Notes: generated from the letters alone by a model not told the origin. Numbered from the stretch's first letter, positions 31,756-41,106 are shown. The stretch is 64,000 nucleotides of DNA from GCA-002050365 sp964237235 (GCA_964237235.1 CAXSGY010000028.1:5268-69267), one strand, 5' to 3'. Translations and numbers: made by a program.

Positions 31756-33697
31756 AATAACTGACTCGCAGAAGTTCGGCGACGCTCCACGCCTGCGCCG
31801 GACAGCCGCGCGGTTTATGCGGCGCGTCGGCATCAAAAATTTCGGCGATTTGTCCGACTCCCGAATCATTCAAGTGATTTTTTAAGCCCGCTAAAATTTC
31901 CCTGACGCGCGTTTCGGTCGCTTCGTTTGCGCCGTTTGTTTTGCGAAGTGCGTCAACGAATCCGCCGATCAGCCACGCCCAAATCGTTCCCTGATGATAC
32001 GCCGAATCGCGCTTGAAAGGCGTTCCCATATAAACCGGACAATAACGCGAATCGCGCGGCGAGAGCGAGCGCAGACCGACGGGCGCGAGCAATTCCGCCG
32101 CGACTCGCTCGACAACGTGCCGCGCTTTTTCCGCGTCGGTTAAAATCGGATTCGGCAGGCTGACCGCAAAAATCTGATTCGGTCGCACCGCCGCGTCCCG
32201 TTCGTCGCCGTTGATGACATCGAGCAAACAATTTTCCGCTTCGTTCCAGAATTTTTCGTTAAAGCCGCGCTTGGCTTTTTCGGCGATTTCGAGATATTTT
32301 TGCTGATCCTTCGCGTCGCCGAACCGCCCGGAAAAATTCGCCATAATGCACAGGGCGTTATACCAGAGAGCCTGAATTTCGACGGCTTTGCCCGTGCGCG
32401 GTGTAACGACCAAATCGCCGATCTTCGCGTCCATCCAGGTTAATTGCACGTCCGCTTCGCCTGCGTAGAGCAAGCCGTCCTCTTCGTCAACCTTGATTTG
32501 AAAGCGCGTTCCCAAAAGATGCCAGAGAACGATGTTGATCAATTTTTGATAAAGATTCTTGCGGACAAATTCGTAATCGCCGGTTTTTTCCGTGTAAGCG
32601 CGAATCGCTTCAAAATACCAGAGCGTCGCGTCAACGTTGTTATATTCCGGCTCGTCGCCCGCGTCCGGGAAGCGATTCGGCAGCATTCCTTCGGAAACGT
32701 ATTTGGAAAATTCGAGCAGGATGCTGCGGGCAACGTCGCTACGGTTTGTCACCAGAGTGAGACCGTTGAGGGCGATCATCGTGTCGCGTCCCCAATCGGA
32801 AAACCAGGGATAACCGGCGATAATCGTTTTGCCGTCGCCGCGCGAAACGATAAATTGGTCGGCGGCTAAAACGAGCCGTCGGCGAAAATCGTCTGCCGCA
32901 CCCGCCGTTTCAATCAATTTTTCGCGCCGCTTTCGTTCCGCTTTTTCAAATTTCGGCGCGTCTTTGAAATTTTGTTTTTCAAGCGAAGCGATCACCGTCG
33001 CCGCCTCTTTCAAATCGAATTTCAAAGCAAACGGCTGAAACAAATCTTCCCGAAAATCAAAGCCGCGCTCTCTTTCAATCGCGTATTCAAAATTACGATA
33101 CCATTGCCCCGTTTTTTCGACGCTCACGGCGTTATGCGCGAAAAAAAGCGCGGGCATTTCATTAAACGGATGAACTTTGACGCAACTTTCCGACGTTTCA
33201 AACGCCGGATTAAAGTCGGGCGTTTCGTGCTGCAAATGATGATAATCGCAAAACGCCAGAAGTGGTTTTAGTTCAAGCTCGATTTTGAACTTTGAACTTT
33301 GAACTTTGAACTCGACCACAGTCGCGTTCGAGCCGTGAATCATAAAAATTTTCTTCTCGACGATTACGCCTTCGACATCGAACGTCCAGACGGGAAACGG
33401 ATCGAGCCGGAAATTGACGAGATATTTAAAGCCGTCCGGGTAAACCGCCTTCGGATATTGATTGGCGGACAGCGCGAACGATTTGCCGTCAATAATCAAC
33501 GTCTCTTCAAATTTGGAAAGCATCGTCACGCGTCCGAGCGGCGGGCGCGTCGCGGCGGTTAAAAGCGCGTGATAACGGCGCGTGTTCGCGCCCGCGACGG
33601 TTGACGAAGCGAAACCGCCGATGCCGTTCGTCTCCAGCCATTCGCGCGCGGACGCGATTTCAAAATCGGAGCAGATGTTTTTATCGAAACTTATCAT
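31754..33697 (-). CDS. Glycogen debranching enzyme (amylo-alpha-1,6-glucosidase, GH133-like)
   Basis: 647 aa: an N-terminal beta-sandwich domain (GDE_N, residues 10-230; NGIGGFASSTVAGANTRRYH) and a C-terminal (alpha/alpha)6 domain with WFSDWGRDTMIALNGLTL and the FPDAGDEPEYNNVDATLW segment carrying catalytic acids. It removes alpha-1,6 branches during glycogen breakdown in the cytoplasm. A GAACTTT 7-mer tandem repeat (33284-33312) lies inside the gene and is translated as part of EFKVQSSKFKIELEL, with no loss of frame. The 3' end abuts a MITE-like element. Confidence 0.9.
   Translation of the reverse strand: MISFDKNICSDFEIASAREWLETNGIGGFASSTVAGANTRRYHALLTAATRPPLGRVTMLSKFEETLIIDGKSFALSANQYPKAVYPDGFKYLVNFRLDPFPVWTFDVEGVIVEKKIFMIHGSNATVVEFKVQSSKFKIELELKPLLAFCDYHHLQHETPDFNPAFETSESCVKVHPFNEMPALFFAHNAVSVEKTGQWYRNFEYAIERERGFDFREDLFQPFALKFDLKEAATVIASLEKQNFKDAPKFEKAERKRREKLIETAGAADDFRRRLVLAADQFIVSRGDGKTIIAGYPWFSDWGRDTMIALNGLTLVTNRSDVARSILLEFSKYVSEGMLPNRFPDAGDEPEYNNVDATLWYFEAIRAYTEKTGDYEFVRKNLYQKLINIVLWHLLGTRFQIKVDEEDGLLYAGEADVQLTWMDAKIGDLVVTPRTGKAVEIQALWYNALCIMANFSGRFGDAKDQQKYLEIAEKAKRGFNEKFWNEAENCLLDVINGDERDAAVRPNQIFAVSLPNPILTDAEKARHVVERVAAELLAPVGLRSLSPRDSRYCPVYMGTPFKRDSAYHQGTIWAWLIGGFVDALRKTNGANEATETRVREILAGLKNHLNDSGVGQIAEIFDADAPHKPRGCPAQAWSVAELLRVSY
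33284..33312. repeat. 7-mer tandem repeat (GAACTTT) inside the debranching gene
   Basis: Three to four GAACTTT units in tandem within the coding sequence, the same style as the intergenic 7-mer palindromes but translated in frame. Confidence 0.7.
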
Positions 33698-33814
33698 TTT
33701 ACCTTTCGAGAATTTATTTTAACCGGGAATCGAGACCGCTCGTAAAGCGCAATAATTGATTATAAATGATTAAACCTAAGTTTCTTCAAATTTTCGCTGA
33801 ATCTGTTATCATCG

Positions 33815-33841
33815 GTGTTACGAATTAAAGCCTTATAACAC
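33815..33841. promoter_or_regulatory. NikR-like operator upstream of the nickel/cobalt importer
   Basis: GTGTTAC at 33815 and ATAACAC at 33835 are separated by 13 bases, 14 bases before the ATG of the M-component gene. This agrees with the GTGTTAC-N13/14-GTAACAC form reported for some NikR proteins, one base off in the right half. Binding would repress uptake when nickel is sufficient. The nikR gene is not in the window. Confidence 0.55.
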
Positions 33842-33854
33842 GACTGAAATTTTT

Positions 33855-34958
33855 ATGCATATTCCCGACGGTTATTTGAGTCCTGTCACGTGCGCCGTTT
33901 TATACGCCGCCGCCGCGCCGTTTTGGGCAATCGCCCTGAAGCGCGTCAAGCGAATGATGAATACGCGAATGATTCCGCTGCTTTCGGTGTTCGCGGCGTT
34001 TTCGTTCGTGATAATGATGTTCAATATCCCGCTGCCCGGCGGCACGACCGGACACGCGGTCGGTGTCGGCATCGCGGCGATTGTTCTCGGTCCGTGGGGC
34101 GCGATGTTGGCGATTTCCATCGCGCTGCTGATTCAAGCACTTTTTTTCGGCGACGGCGGAATCACGGCGTTCGGCGCGAACTGCTTTAATATGGCGATTA
34201 TCGGTTCCTGCGTCGCCACGGCGGTTTATCGAATCGTCGGCGGTCGCGCCGCCATTCAATCGCCGCGCCGCATTTTTGCGGCTGGCTTGGCGGGTTACGC
34301 GGCAATCAACGCGGCGGCTTTCGCGGCAAGCATCGAATTCGGCATTCAGCCGATGCTTTTCACCGACGCGAGCGGCGCGCCGCTTTACGCGCCGTATCCG
34401 CTGCACATTGCGGTTCCGGCGATGATGATCGGACATCTGACGTTCGCCGGATTAGCCGAATTGATCACGGCGGGCGGCGTGGTCGCGTATCTGCAAAAAT
34501 CCGATCCGTCGCTTTTGAAATTGACTGCGCCCGACGCGCCAAATGATGAATTCGCGGCGGAAAAATCCGGCTGGCGCGGCACCACGCCGCTCTGGATCGG
34601 GCTTGCCGCCTTGATGATTTTAACGCCGCTCGGACTGCTCGCCGCCGGAACCGCGTGGGGCGAATGGTCGGCGGAAGATTTTGCAAATCCCGAAACGCGC
34701 GTCGAAATCGCTGCCGCGTCGCACGACCAAACGCCGCCCGCCGCCGCGCCCGTCGGTTTGGAAAAGCTCTCCGCCGTCTGGACCGCACCGATGCCTGATT
34801 ACGCGCCTTCGTTTATGCAGAGCCGCGCATTCGGCTATATTCTTTCGGCGATGTTCGGCACGGGCATTATTATTTTGCTGTTTTTATTTTTCGGCTGGAT
34901 TGCGAAAATGTTCAGCCGCGCGCCTGATACTCCCGCCGCCCAACCGCGCGTTGATTGA
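33855..34958 (+). CDS. ECF nickel/cobalt transporter, fused M/N-type substrate-binding membrane component (CbiM/NikM)
   Basis: 367 aa beginning MHIPDGYLSP; the Met-His-Ile-Pro-Asp N-terminus supplies metal ligands in CbiM/NikM. Seven or so membrane segments follow, with PLPGGTTGHAVGVGIAAI and LFFGDGGITAFGANCFNMA, the family core. The C-terminal part (about 245-350) has two further segments around a periplasmic loop ending GLEKLSAV, like a fused NikN/CbiN-PDGLE unit. Forms a complex with the T and A components downstream. A NikR-like site in front argues for nickel. No cobalamin riboswitch fits the 156-base leader. Confidence 0.88.
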   Translation: MHIPDGYLSPVTCAVLYAAAAPFWAIALKRVKRMMNTRMIPLLSVFAAFSFVIMMFNIPLPGGTTGHAVGVGIAAIVLGPWGAMLAISIALLIQALFFGDGGITAFGANCFNMAIIGSCVATAVYRIVGGRAAIQSPRRIFAAGLAGYAAINAAAFAASIEFGIQPMLFTDASGAPLYAPYPLHIAVPAMMIGHLTFAGLAELITAGGVVAYLQKSDPSLLKLTAPDAPNDEFAAEKSGWRGTTPLWIGLAALMILTPLGLLAAGTAWGEWSAEDFANPETRVEIAAASHDQTPPAAAPVGLEKLSAVWTAPMPDYAPSFMQSRAFGYILSAMFGTGIIILLFLFFGWIAKMFSRAPDTPAAQPRVD

Positions 34959-34971
34959 GAATAAAGAAAGC

Positions 34972-35865
34972 GTGAAGCCGAATCTTTTAAAACCAGTTTC
35001 AAAAAAACGCCGCGCGAATTTTGTCGAGCGAACCTTAGCGACGCTCGTCCGTAAAGCCGACCGCGCTCTGTTCGCCGAAGATTTAGCCGTTGCCGACGGT
35101 TTTCTGCAAAAGCTCGATCCGCGCGTGAAAATCGTCGGTTTGTTTGCGCTGATTTTAAGCGTCGTCGCGGCGCGAAATTTTTTCACGATTTTTTTCGTTT
35201 TCGCGCTGGCGATTTCGCTCGCCGCCGCGTCGAAAATTCCACCGTCCGCCCTTTTGAAACGCGCCTGGCTTCCCGCCTTTTTTTTTACCGGCGCGATTGC
35301 GCTGCCGGTGATTTTTATCACGCCCGGAACAATCGTTTGGCGGTTGCCGTTTGTGAATTGGGCGATTACCGAACAGGGAATTTACGCCGCGCTTTATTTG
35401 ATTTTGCGCGTCGAAACGACCGTCACGCTTTCGCTTCTGCTGATTCTTTCGACGCTCTGGACGCGCGTCCTGAAAGCTCTGCGCGTGCTGCGCGTGCCGA
35501 CGGTTTTCGTCGTTATTTTGGGAATGACTTACCGCTATATTTTTGTAATGTTAGAGACGGCGCGGAATATGTTTGAAGCGCGTCAATCGAGGCTCGTCGG
35601 CGCGTTCGACTCCAAAACAAACCGCCGCGTCGCCGCCGCGAGCATCGGCGTTTTACTGTCGAAAAGTTTTTATCTGAATCAGGAAGTTTATCTGGCAATG
35701 CAGTCGCGCGGCTTTCGCGGCGAGATTTACACGCTCGACGATTTTGCGATGAAGCAGCGCGATTGGTTTTGGCTTTTAGTATTTTTATCAATTGCCGCGC
35801 TCGCCTTTTGGTTCGGTCGGCAGGATTCATTACAATCGTTTTTCGAGATTTTAGGATTTGCGTAA
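34972..35865 (+). CDS. ECF transporter T component (CbiQ/NikQ-type)
   Basis: Start set at GTG 34972, 14 bases after the M-component stop; longer in-frame readings overlap that gene. The 297-aa product has a basic N-terminus, about five membrane segments, and the coupling-helix motifs near residues 200-260 (GMTYRYIFVMLETARNMFEARQ, SRG in AMQSRGFRGEIYTLDDF), through which T components transmit ATP hydrolysis to the M component. Length is normal. The start codon is uncertain. Confidence 0.86.
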   Translation: MKPNLLKPVSKKRRANFVERTLATLVRKADRALFAEDLAVADGFLQKLDPRVKIVGLFALILSVVAARNFFTIFFVFALAISLAAASKIPPSALLKRAWLPAFFFTGAIALPVIFITPGTIVWRLPFVNWAITEQGIYAALYLILRVETTVTLSLLLILSTLWTRVLKALRVLRVPTVFVVILGMTYRYIFVMLETARNMFEARQSRLVGAFDSKTNRRVAAASIGVLLSKSFYLNQEVYLAMQSRGFRGEIYTLDDFAMKQRDWFWLLVFLSIAALAFWFGRQDSLQSFFEILGFA

Positions 35866-35887
35866 GTGACATTGATTTCGCGCAAAC

Positions 35888-35972
35888 TATTCACCGTTCC
35901 GTATTCGCTGTTCACCGTAAAAAAGTGAAACCTGTTTTGATAGTGAATAGCTAATAGTTAACAGTGAACAGT
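35888..35972. repeat. Palindromic 7-mer repeat between T and ATPase genes
   Basis: Left arm 35890-35918 (TTCACCG, TTCCGTA, TTCGCTG, TTCACCG) and right arm 35943-35971 (GTGAATA, GCTAATA, GTTAACA, GTGAACA) are inverted and in 7-base register. Lies in the 150-base gap inside the transporter operon. Confidence 0.7.
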
Positions 35973-36017
35973 TTTTTTACTTGCAAAGCCGATATTTTTA
36001 CACAAGGACAAATTTCC

Positions 36018-36830
36018 GTGACAGACGTTTTCGACGTTCAAAACATAACCTTTCGCTACGACGATTTAACGGCGGTCAAAGATTTGTCTTTAAAGATTGC
36101 CGCCAACCGCCGCATTGCGATTTTGGGCGCGAACGGTTCGGGCAAATCCACGTTTTTGCGCCTGCTCGACGGGCTTTATTTCGCGGACGCGGGCGCGATC
36201 AATTTTCGCGGCGCGGCGTTGACCGAAACGGCTTTGCAGGATGAAGAATTCGCCTTCGATTTCCGTCGCCGCGTCGCGCTCGTTTTTCAAAATCCCGACG
36301 TGCAGCTATTCAATCCGACGGTTTTCGACGAAGTTGCCTTCGCGCCGCTACAGCTTCGCTGGTCGAAATCGGAAATCAGGGAAAAAATTTCGGAAATTTT
36401 AAATTTAATGGAAATCGCGCATTTGAAAGATCGTCCGCCGCATCGTCTTTCGGGCGGCGAAAAAAAGCGCGTCGCGCTCGCTTCGGTGTTGATTCTCGAA
36501 CCGGAAGTTCTGCTTATGGACGAACCGACCGCCGCGCTCGATCCGAGAAGCCGCGGGCAGATTATTGATTTTTTAAGCGGCTGGTCCGACTCGGAAAAAA
36601 CCGTCGTCACGGCGACGCACGATTTGGACGTGATTGAAGAAATCGCCGATTATTGTTTTGTTTTTCAGAACGGCGCGCTCGCCGGCGAAGGCGCGCCGAA
36701 AGAGATTTTAGCCGACGTTGATTTGCTCGAACGAACCAATTTGATTCATTCGCACCGTCACCGACACGCCGACGGGACCGTTCATTCGCACGCGCATCGG
36801 CATCTGTTTCACGACCACAAACACGATTAA
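36018..36830 (+). CDS. ECF transporter ATPase component (CbiO/NikO-type) with His-rich tail
   Basis: Start at GTG 36018 (VTDVFDVQNITFRYDD) with AAGGA upstream. The 270-aa ABC ATPase has Walker A GANGSGKST, Q-loop FQNPDVQLF, signature LSGGEKKR, Walker B VLLMDEPTAALD and switch His ATHD. The last 27 residues hold about ten His (HSHRHRHADGTVHSHAHRH), a likely Ni/Co-binding extension not required for the ABC fold. Its stop lies 11 bases from the stop of the convergent efflux gene. Confidence 0.9.
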   Translation: MTDVFDVQNITFRYDDLTAVKDLSLKIAANRRIAILGANGSGKSTFLRLLDGLYFADAGAINFRGAALTETALQDEEFAFDFRRRVALVFQNPDVQLFNPTVFDEVAFAPLQLRWSKSEIREKISEILNLMEIAHLKDRPPHRLSGGEKKRVALASVLILEPEVLLMDEPTAALDPRSRGQIIDFLSGWSDSEKTVVTATHDLDVIEEIADYCFVFQNGALAGEGAPKEILADVDLLERTNLIHSHRHRHADGTVHSHAHRHLFHDHKHD

Positions 36831-36840
36831 AAATTTACGT

Positions 36841-38298
36841 TTAAGCGAACGATTGATAACAAATAATCGCGCCGACACAAGTGATGACGAACGCGCTGAG
36901 AACGGGCAAAATTTTGATTATTTTATTTTCGCTCAACGTCGGATTATCGAAAATTCTTCCGGCGTAGAGAAACGCCAGACCGATTGCCGTCAAGGTCGAA
37001 GCGAGACCGAAGCTGAAGACGAGCGTCAAAACGATGCCGTAACCGATGCGGTCAAAAGAAATCGCCGACAGCATTAAAACCAGAGCCGACGGACACGGCA
37101 GCAAGCCGCCGGAAATGCCGAGCGCGAGCAGATTTTTCCACGTCACTTTTTTCGGCGGCAAATGCGAATGACTCGTTCCGCCGTGCGTGTGCGTAAAATT
37201 TTCGTCTAAATTTTCCAGATCGTGCGTCGGATCGTCGAGATGCGTTTCCGCCTTTTTGTAACCGAGAATCGCCAGCAGCCGATTTTTGAAAAGCGTCGCG
37301 CCGATGAAAAATACGAGCAAGCCGGACGTGAAATTGAGAATCGGCATCAGGCGTTCGGGTAAAATATACTGCGAAGCGAAAAGCGTTAAAAGTCCGAGCG
37401 CAAAAACGCCGAGCGTGTGCGTAATCGTCACGGTCAGACCCAGGAAAATCGCGTGTTTCGGCGTTCCCTTCGTGCCAACCAGATACGCGCCGACGACCGC
37501 TTTTCCGTGTCCGGGCGAGAGCGCGTGTGCCGCGCCGAGACCGAACGCGGCGAGTAAACCCAAAAGAATAATCGTCGGCGTAATTTCTGGAACGGCGATC
37601 AATTCGGCGAATTTATCTTTTTCAACCGGCGGAGATTTATGCCCGTCGCGGTTCTGCAAAATTCGCGCGTTCGGCGCAAGCTCGTTTGCGGTAAACAAAA
37701 ATTCCGCCGCGTTTTCGGTCAGCGGCGCGTTCAAACTTTCCTGCGGGTAATTTTTCAATTCCTCGCTCGCGCCGCTGCCGTAAGCCGTGCTGTCGAAAAC
37801 ATTGATTCCCGCAACGCGCCCGACGACGATTTCGTTCCAGCCGACGCGCCCTTCGTAATTTTTATTTTCAAATTTAACGAGATGCGTTGCCGCGTCGGAC
37901 GCGGGCAAATCGCCGATCAAATCCCATTCGATTCTGAGCGTCGGCAAATTGCCTGCGCCGGGCGGCTGGCTGATATTTTTTTTGAGTGTTCGCAGCGTCA
38001 CTGGCGCATCGTCAACGGTTAAAATCAAATTCGCCACATAGACGGGCGTGACTTTATCGGCGTAATCTTCGAGTTCCTTTTCGGAGACGGAGTTATTTTT
38101 GTCCGCGTCAATTTCCTGCGTCGCCTGAAACGTCGGAATCTCCGCCATATCGAGAACGGCGCGGATTTTTATCTGCGATTTTTCGACTTCGATACGCGAA
38201 TATTTGTTGAGACTGAAATTGCCGAGCGGATGCGCGAAAACGGAGGCGGAAAACGCGACGATTAAAAACGCGGTCAATAGGTAAATTTTGTTTCGCAT
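36841..38298 (-). CDS. NicO-family nickel/cobalt efflux protein with periplasmic N-terminal domain
   Basis: 485 aa: signal peptide, then a periplasmic domain (residues 22-210, starting HPLGNFSLNKYSRIEV) as found in HoxN/HupN/NicO-type fusions, then about six membrane segments with HALSPGHGKAVVGAYLVGT (the HxxxPGHGK metal-path motif) and a His-rich cytoplasmic loop (THTHGGTSHSHLPP). RcnA-like proteins export Ni2+ or Co2+. It is convergent with the MQO importer, so import and export genes end 10 bases apart. Confidence 0.82.
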   Translation of the reverse strand: MRNKIYLLTAFLIVAFSASVFAHPLGNFSLNKYSRIEVEKSQIKIRAVLDMAEIPTFQATQEIDADKNNSVSEKELEDYADKVTPVYVANLILTVDDAPVTLRTLKKNISQPPGAGNLPTLRIEWDLIGDLPASDAATHLVKFENKNYEGRVGWNEIVVGRVAGINVFDSTAYGSGASEELKNYPQESLNAPLTENAAEFLFTANELAPNARILQNRDGHKSPPVEKDKFAELIAVPEITPTIILLGLLAAFGLGAAHALSPGHGKAVVGAYLVGTKGTPKHAIFLGLTVTITHTLGVFALGLLTLFASQYILPERLMPILNFTSGLLVFFIGATLFKNRLLAILGYKKAETHLDDPTHDLENLDENFTHTHGGTSHSHLPPKKVTWKNLLALGISGGLLPCPSALVLMLSAISFDRIGYGIVLTLVFSFGLASTLTAIGLAFLYAGRIFDNPTLSENKIIKILPVLSAFVITCVGAIICYQSFA

Positions 38299-38386
38299 TA
38301 TTTCTGAATTTTATAAAACCGTTCAGCAATTTTATTACAATCGAAACGAAATTATAACTCTCTACCGAATACTTTGTAACGTGCGA

Positions 38387-39742
38387 TTAGTTTCGCGCCG
38401 AATTTTGATTCGGATTCAATATGTTTCCGATTTTTGCCGCCTGCCGCGCATCGAAAGCCGGATTCAAAGAAATCGCCTCTTGCAGAAATCGCCGCGCCGC
38501 CGTTTCGTCGCCAACGGCGCGGGCAATCATTCCGGCGTGATAAAAAAGTTTCGCGTCTTTTGTTCCGAGCCGCATTGCATCTTTAATCGCCGTCTGCGCC
38601 TCCGCTAATTTTCCGGCTTTCAACGCCGTCCACGCGAGCGCGTCCGCGCCGTAGATGTCTTTTCTCGTTTCGTATTCTTTGGCGGCGAGATTGTATGCTT
38701 CTTCCGGTTTGAGGTCGTGATCGGCGTAGAAAAGCGCGAGCTGCCGGTTGTAAAGCGCGCCGTTTAATTGATTTAAGCGTCCGATTTGCTCGACTAATTC
38801 GTATTGCTTTTTCGCGTCTTCAACGCGTCCCGAAAGTTCGTATAAATCGCCGAGTGCGGCGATAAACGCCGGATCGGGAAGAATTTTCACGACCTTTTCA
38901 TATTGTTCGATTGCGCCGTTCAAATCGTCGTTCGCGGCGAGCGTTTTTCCCATCGAAGCGACGGCGCGGTAATAATCGGGAAAAGTCGTCAGCGCGTCTT
39001 TGAAATGCTGTTCGGCGGATTTGTAATCGCCGACGGAAAACGCCGTTTCGCCCGATTGCCAGCGCAACCACGCGACGGTTTCGCGCGGCGGAATTGTTTG
39101 TTCGAGCGCGAGCGACAAAGCCGTCGCAAAATGCGTTTCCGCGCCTGCGCCGTCGCCTTTTAACTGCGCTAATCTGGCAAAACGCGCTTCGCTGCCGGAG
39201 CTGCTGCCGTTGTCGAGCAGAGTGATTTTTTTGTAGGCGACTTCGGCTTTTTCATATTCGCCGAGTTCGAGCAGCGCATCGCCCAAAATTCCCTGCGGAT
39301 AACTTTTCGTCGGTTCTAATTCAATTAAACGAAGCGCGTGATCGCGGGCGTTCGTAAAGTCGTGAGCGGCGAACTCGGCGAGGGCGAGGGCGGCGAGTCC
39401 GCCGGAGTTTCGCACGTCCGGCACTGAATCTAAGGACGCGCGCGCGGCGCGAAAAGCTAAATTTAACAAATTAACATCGCCTGTTTCGCGCAGTTTTTGC
39501 AAATAAAGTCCGGCGAGCTTGCTGTTCGCGCTGAAATCTTCCGGGTCGTTTTTAATTTTATTTTCAAAAAAGCGTATCTCTTCTTCGCTCGACGATTTAT
39601 CCGAAGTAATCGGCGCGGCGGGCAGAACGGAAATTGACGGATTGTTTTTTGCCGATTGAATTCCGCCGCACGCGCTCGTCAAAAGCGAAGCGCACGCCAG
39701 CATTGATGCAAGAATAGTGAATTTATTTTTTAATGTCCGCAT
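38387..39742 (-). CDS. TPR-repeat lipoprotein
   Basis: Start at ATG 39742 (MRTLKNKFTILASM); the open frame extends upstream but over sequence belonging to the neighbouring gene. Signal peptide with lipobox LLTSAC. 451 aa with about eight TPR units. The final repeat block (AKLFYHAGMIARAVGDETAA, then LQEAISLNPAFD) closely resembles the C-terminus of the TPR lipoprotein at 44045-45343, so the two are paralogues. Envelope scaffold role likely; partner unknown. Confidence 0.82.
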   Translation of the reverse strand: MRTLKNKFTILASMLACASLLTSACGGIQSAKNNPSISVLPAAPITSDKSSSEEEIRFFENKIKNDPEDFSANSKLAGLYLQKLRETGDVNLLNLAFRAARASLDSVPDVRNSGGLAALALAEFAAHDFTNARDHALRLIELEPTKSYPQGILGDALLELGEYEKAEVAYKKITLLDNGSSSGSEARFARLAQLKGDGAGAETHFATALSLALEQTIPPRETVAWLRWQSGETAFSVGDYKSAEQHFKDALTTFPDYYRAVASMGKTLAANDDLNGAIEQYEKVVKILPDPAFIAALGDLYELSGRVEDAKKQYELVEQIGRLNQLNGALYNRQLALFYADHDLKPEEAYNLAAKEYETRKDIYGADALAWTALKAGKLAEAQTAIKDAMRLGTKDAKLFYHAGMIARAVGDETAARRFLQEAISLNPAFDARQAAKIGNILNPNQNSARN

Positions 39743-39758
39743 AACCTGAAATACTGAA

Positions 39759-40424
39759 TTAAAAATTGATGCCGGAATGAACGGCAAATCCGATTGAAGC
39801 GAATCGGCTGTGGTCTGGGCGACGTTCCCGACGCACCGGAAAATCCGCTTCGATAAAATAATTTGTTTTACCTTTAAGTTTGAAACTGCGGTTGACAATC
39901 GGCGTAAAACCATAGCTTCCCGTTCCGAATTCATAAGCCGCGCGAACTCCGGCGGCGTAATGTTTCTTAAAGCTGTAAACAATTCCCGGATGCACGAGAA
40001 ATCTGAAATCCTGATTGGAAGGCGTGTTGATAATCGGGATAAACTCGAAATCGAAAGCAACGGGGCTATCTGTTCTGACGGTCAGCGCGAACGGAAAGCC
40101 GATGATAAAATCGTCGCCGATGGTCGTCGTTTTATTATCGCCGCGCGTGACGATTGGAATGACGATTCCGACGTGACCGCCGAAGCGCGGCGGTTTCGGT
40201 TCGGCTTGTTTCGCGCTTTTTGCCGCTTCGCCGTCTTTTTCAGTTTTGTCGTTCGGCGTTTCGTTTTTGTTCGTCAATTCATCGGCGGCAATCGCTTTTT
40301 CGGTTTCTTCGGTTTCGCTTGTTTTTTGCGAAATCGTCTGTGCCGATAATGTTGCCGTCGTCAAACCGATGACGAAAAAAAGCAGCAAATGACGCACCCG
40401 CAGCGGATTTTTAAAAAAGTTCAT
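39759..40424 (-). CDS. Predicted outer-membrane beta-barrel protein
   Basis: 221 aa with a signal peptide (VIGLTTATLSAQ), an acidic Lys/Glu-rich linker (residues 30-75), then alternating strands (GGHVGIVIPIVTRGDN; FLVHPGIVYSFKKHYAAGVR) ending in an aromatic residue (GINF), as expected for a small beta-barrel. No named family. It lies 16 bases upstream of the TPR lipoprotein and is likely co-transcribed. Confidence 0.65.
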   Translation of the reverse strand: MNFFKNPLRVRHLLLFFVIGLTTATLSAQTISQKTSETEETEKAIAADELTNKNETPNDKTEKDGEAAKSAKQAEPKPPRFGGHVGIVIPIVTRGDNKTTTIGDDFIIGFPFALTVRTDSPVAFDFEFIPIINTPSNQDFRFLVHPGIVYSFKKHYAAGVRAAYEFGTGSYGFTPIVNRSFKLKGKTNYFIEADFPVRRERRPDHSRFASIGFAVHSGINF

Positions 40425-40555
40425 ACGACAGCTCCTTATGTTATAGTCGCTCGATATTTTGCGGCTTGTCTTTGAGCAAGCCGCCGCATTGTTTTTATTT
40501 TCAGATTTGGAAAATTAGGTCGGAAACTATTCGTTTCTTATTTTTTGAACGCGCT

Positions 40556-41071
40556 TTAACTCGTTCCGCGCGTCGGCGTTTGAATCATTTTCGAAGCGCG
40601 AAGAGCTTCGCCCGCCGTCCAAACCGCCGCGCCGAGCAGCAGTAAATCCTTCGCCAAAAATTGTCCCGGCATCGGCGACGGAAAAGGAAAACCGTAACCC
40701 GGTTGCCAAACGCCGGGTGTCGTCAGCAGAAAACTGAGCGTCGTCAGAAACATAATTATTGAGCCAATGCTGCCGATTGCCGAAACTTTCGGCGCGAACG
40801 GGCGCGTCGCAATCAAAATTCCGAACGTGATTTCAATCACGCCGAGAATTGCGGCAAACGAGCGCACGCTGAAAACGCTGTATGCCCAAGACATCAGCGG
40901 CGAATTGGCGACCAAACCCTGAATGCCTTCCGCTTCATAAGCCGTGAACTTTAACGCGCCGACAGACACCAAAATTACGACCAAGCCGTAACGAATAATA
41001 TTCGCGCCGACGTTTTCCAGCGTGTAACCCAAATCGCCCGTCTGCGGCATATTTTCTACTCTAGTTGCCAT
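40556..41071 (-). CDS. DUF417 (YkgB/RclC-like) inner-membrane protein
   Basis: 171 aa, four membrane helices, with GALKFTAYEAEGIQGLVANSPLMSW and an ILGVIEITFGILIA segment diagnostic of DUF417. RclC of E. coli belongs to this family and takes part in resistance to reactive chlorine; here no rclA/rclR is seen, so the role is only suggested. It sits upstream of the OM/TPR pair and next to DUF4142. Confidence 0.82.
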   Translation of the reverse strand: MATRVENMPQTGDLGYTLENVGANIIRYGLVVILVSVGALKFTAYEAEGIQGLVANSPLMSWAYSVFSVRSFAAILGVIEITFGILIATRPFAPKVSAIGSIGSIIMFLTTLSFLLTTPGVWQPGYGFPFPSPMPGQFLAKDLLLLGAAVWTAGEALRASKMIQTPTRGTS

Positions 41072-41106
41072 TTTCCTTTCTCCTTATCGATTGTCGTGTT
41101 TAATTT

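Noticed and set aside
33698..33854. Cobalamin riboswitch upstream of the cbiM/nikM-like gene
   Set aside because: The gap is only 157 bases, and I see neither a B12 box nor the paired stems; a NikR-like site occupies the promoter-proximal part.
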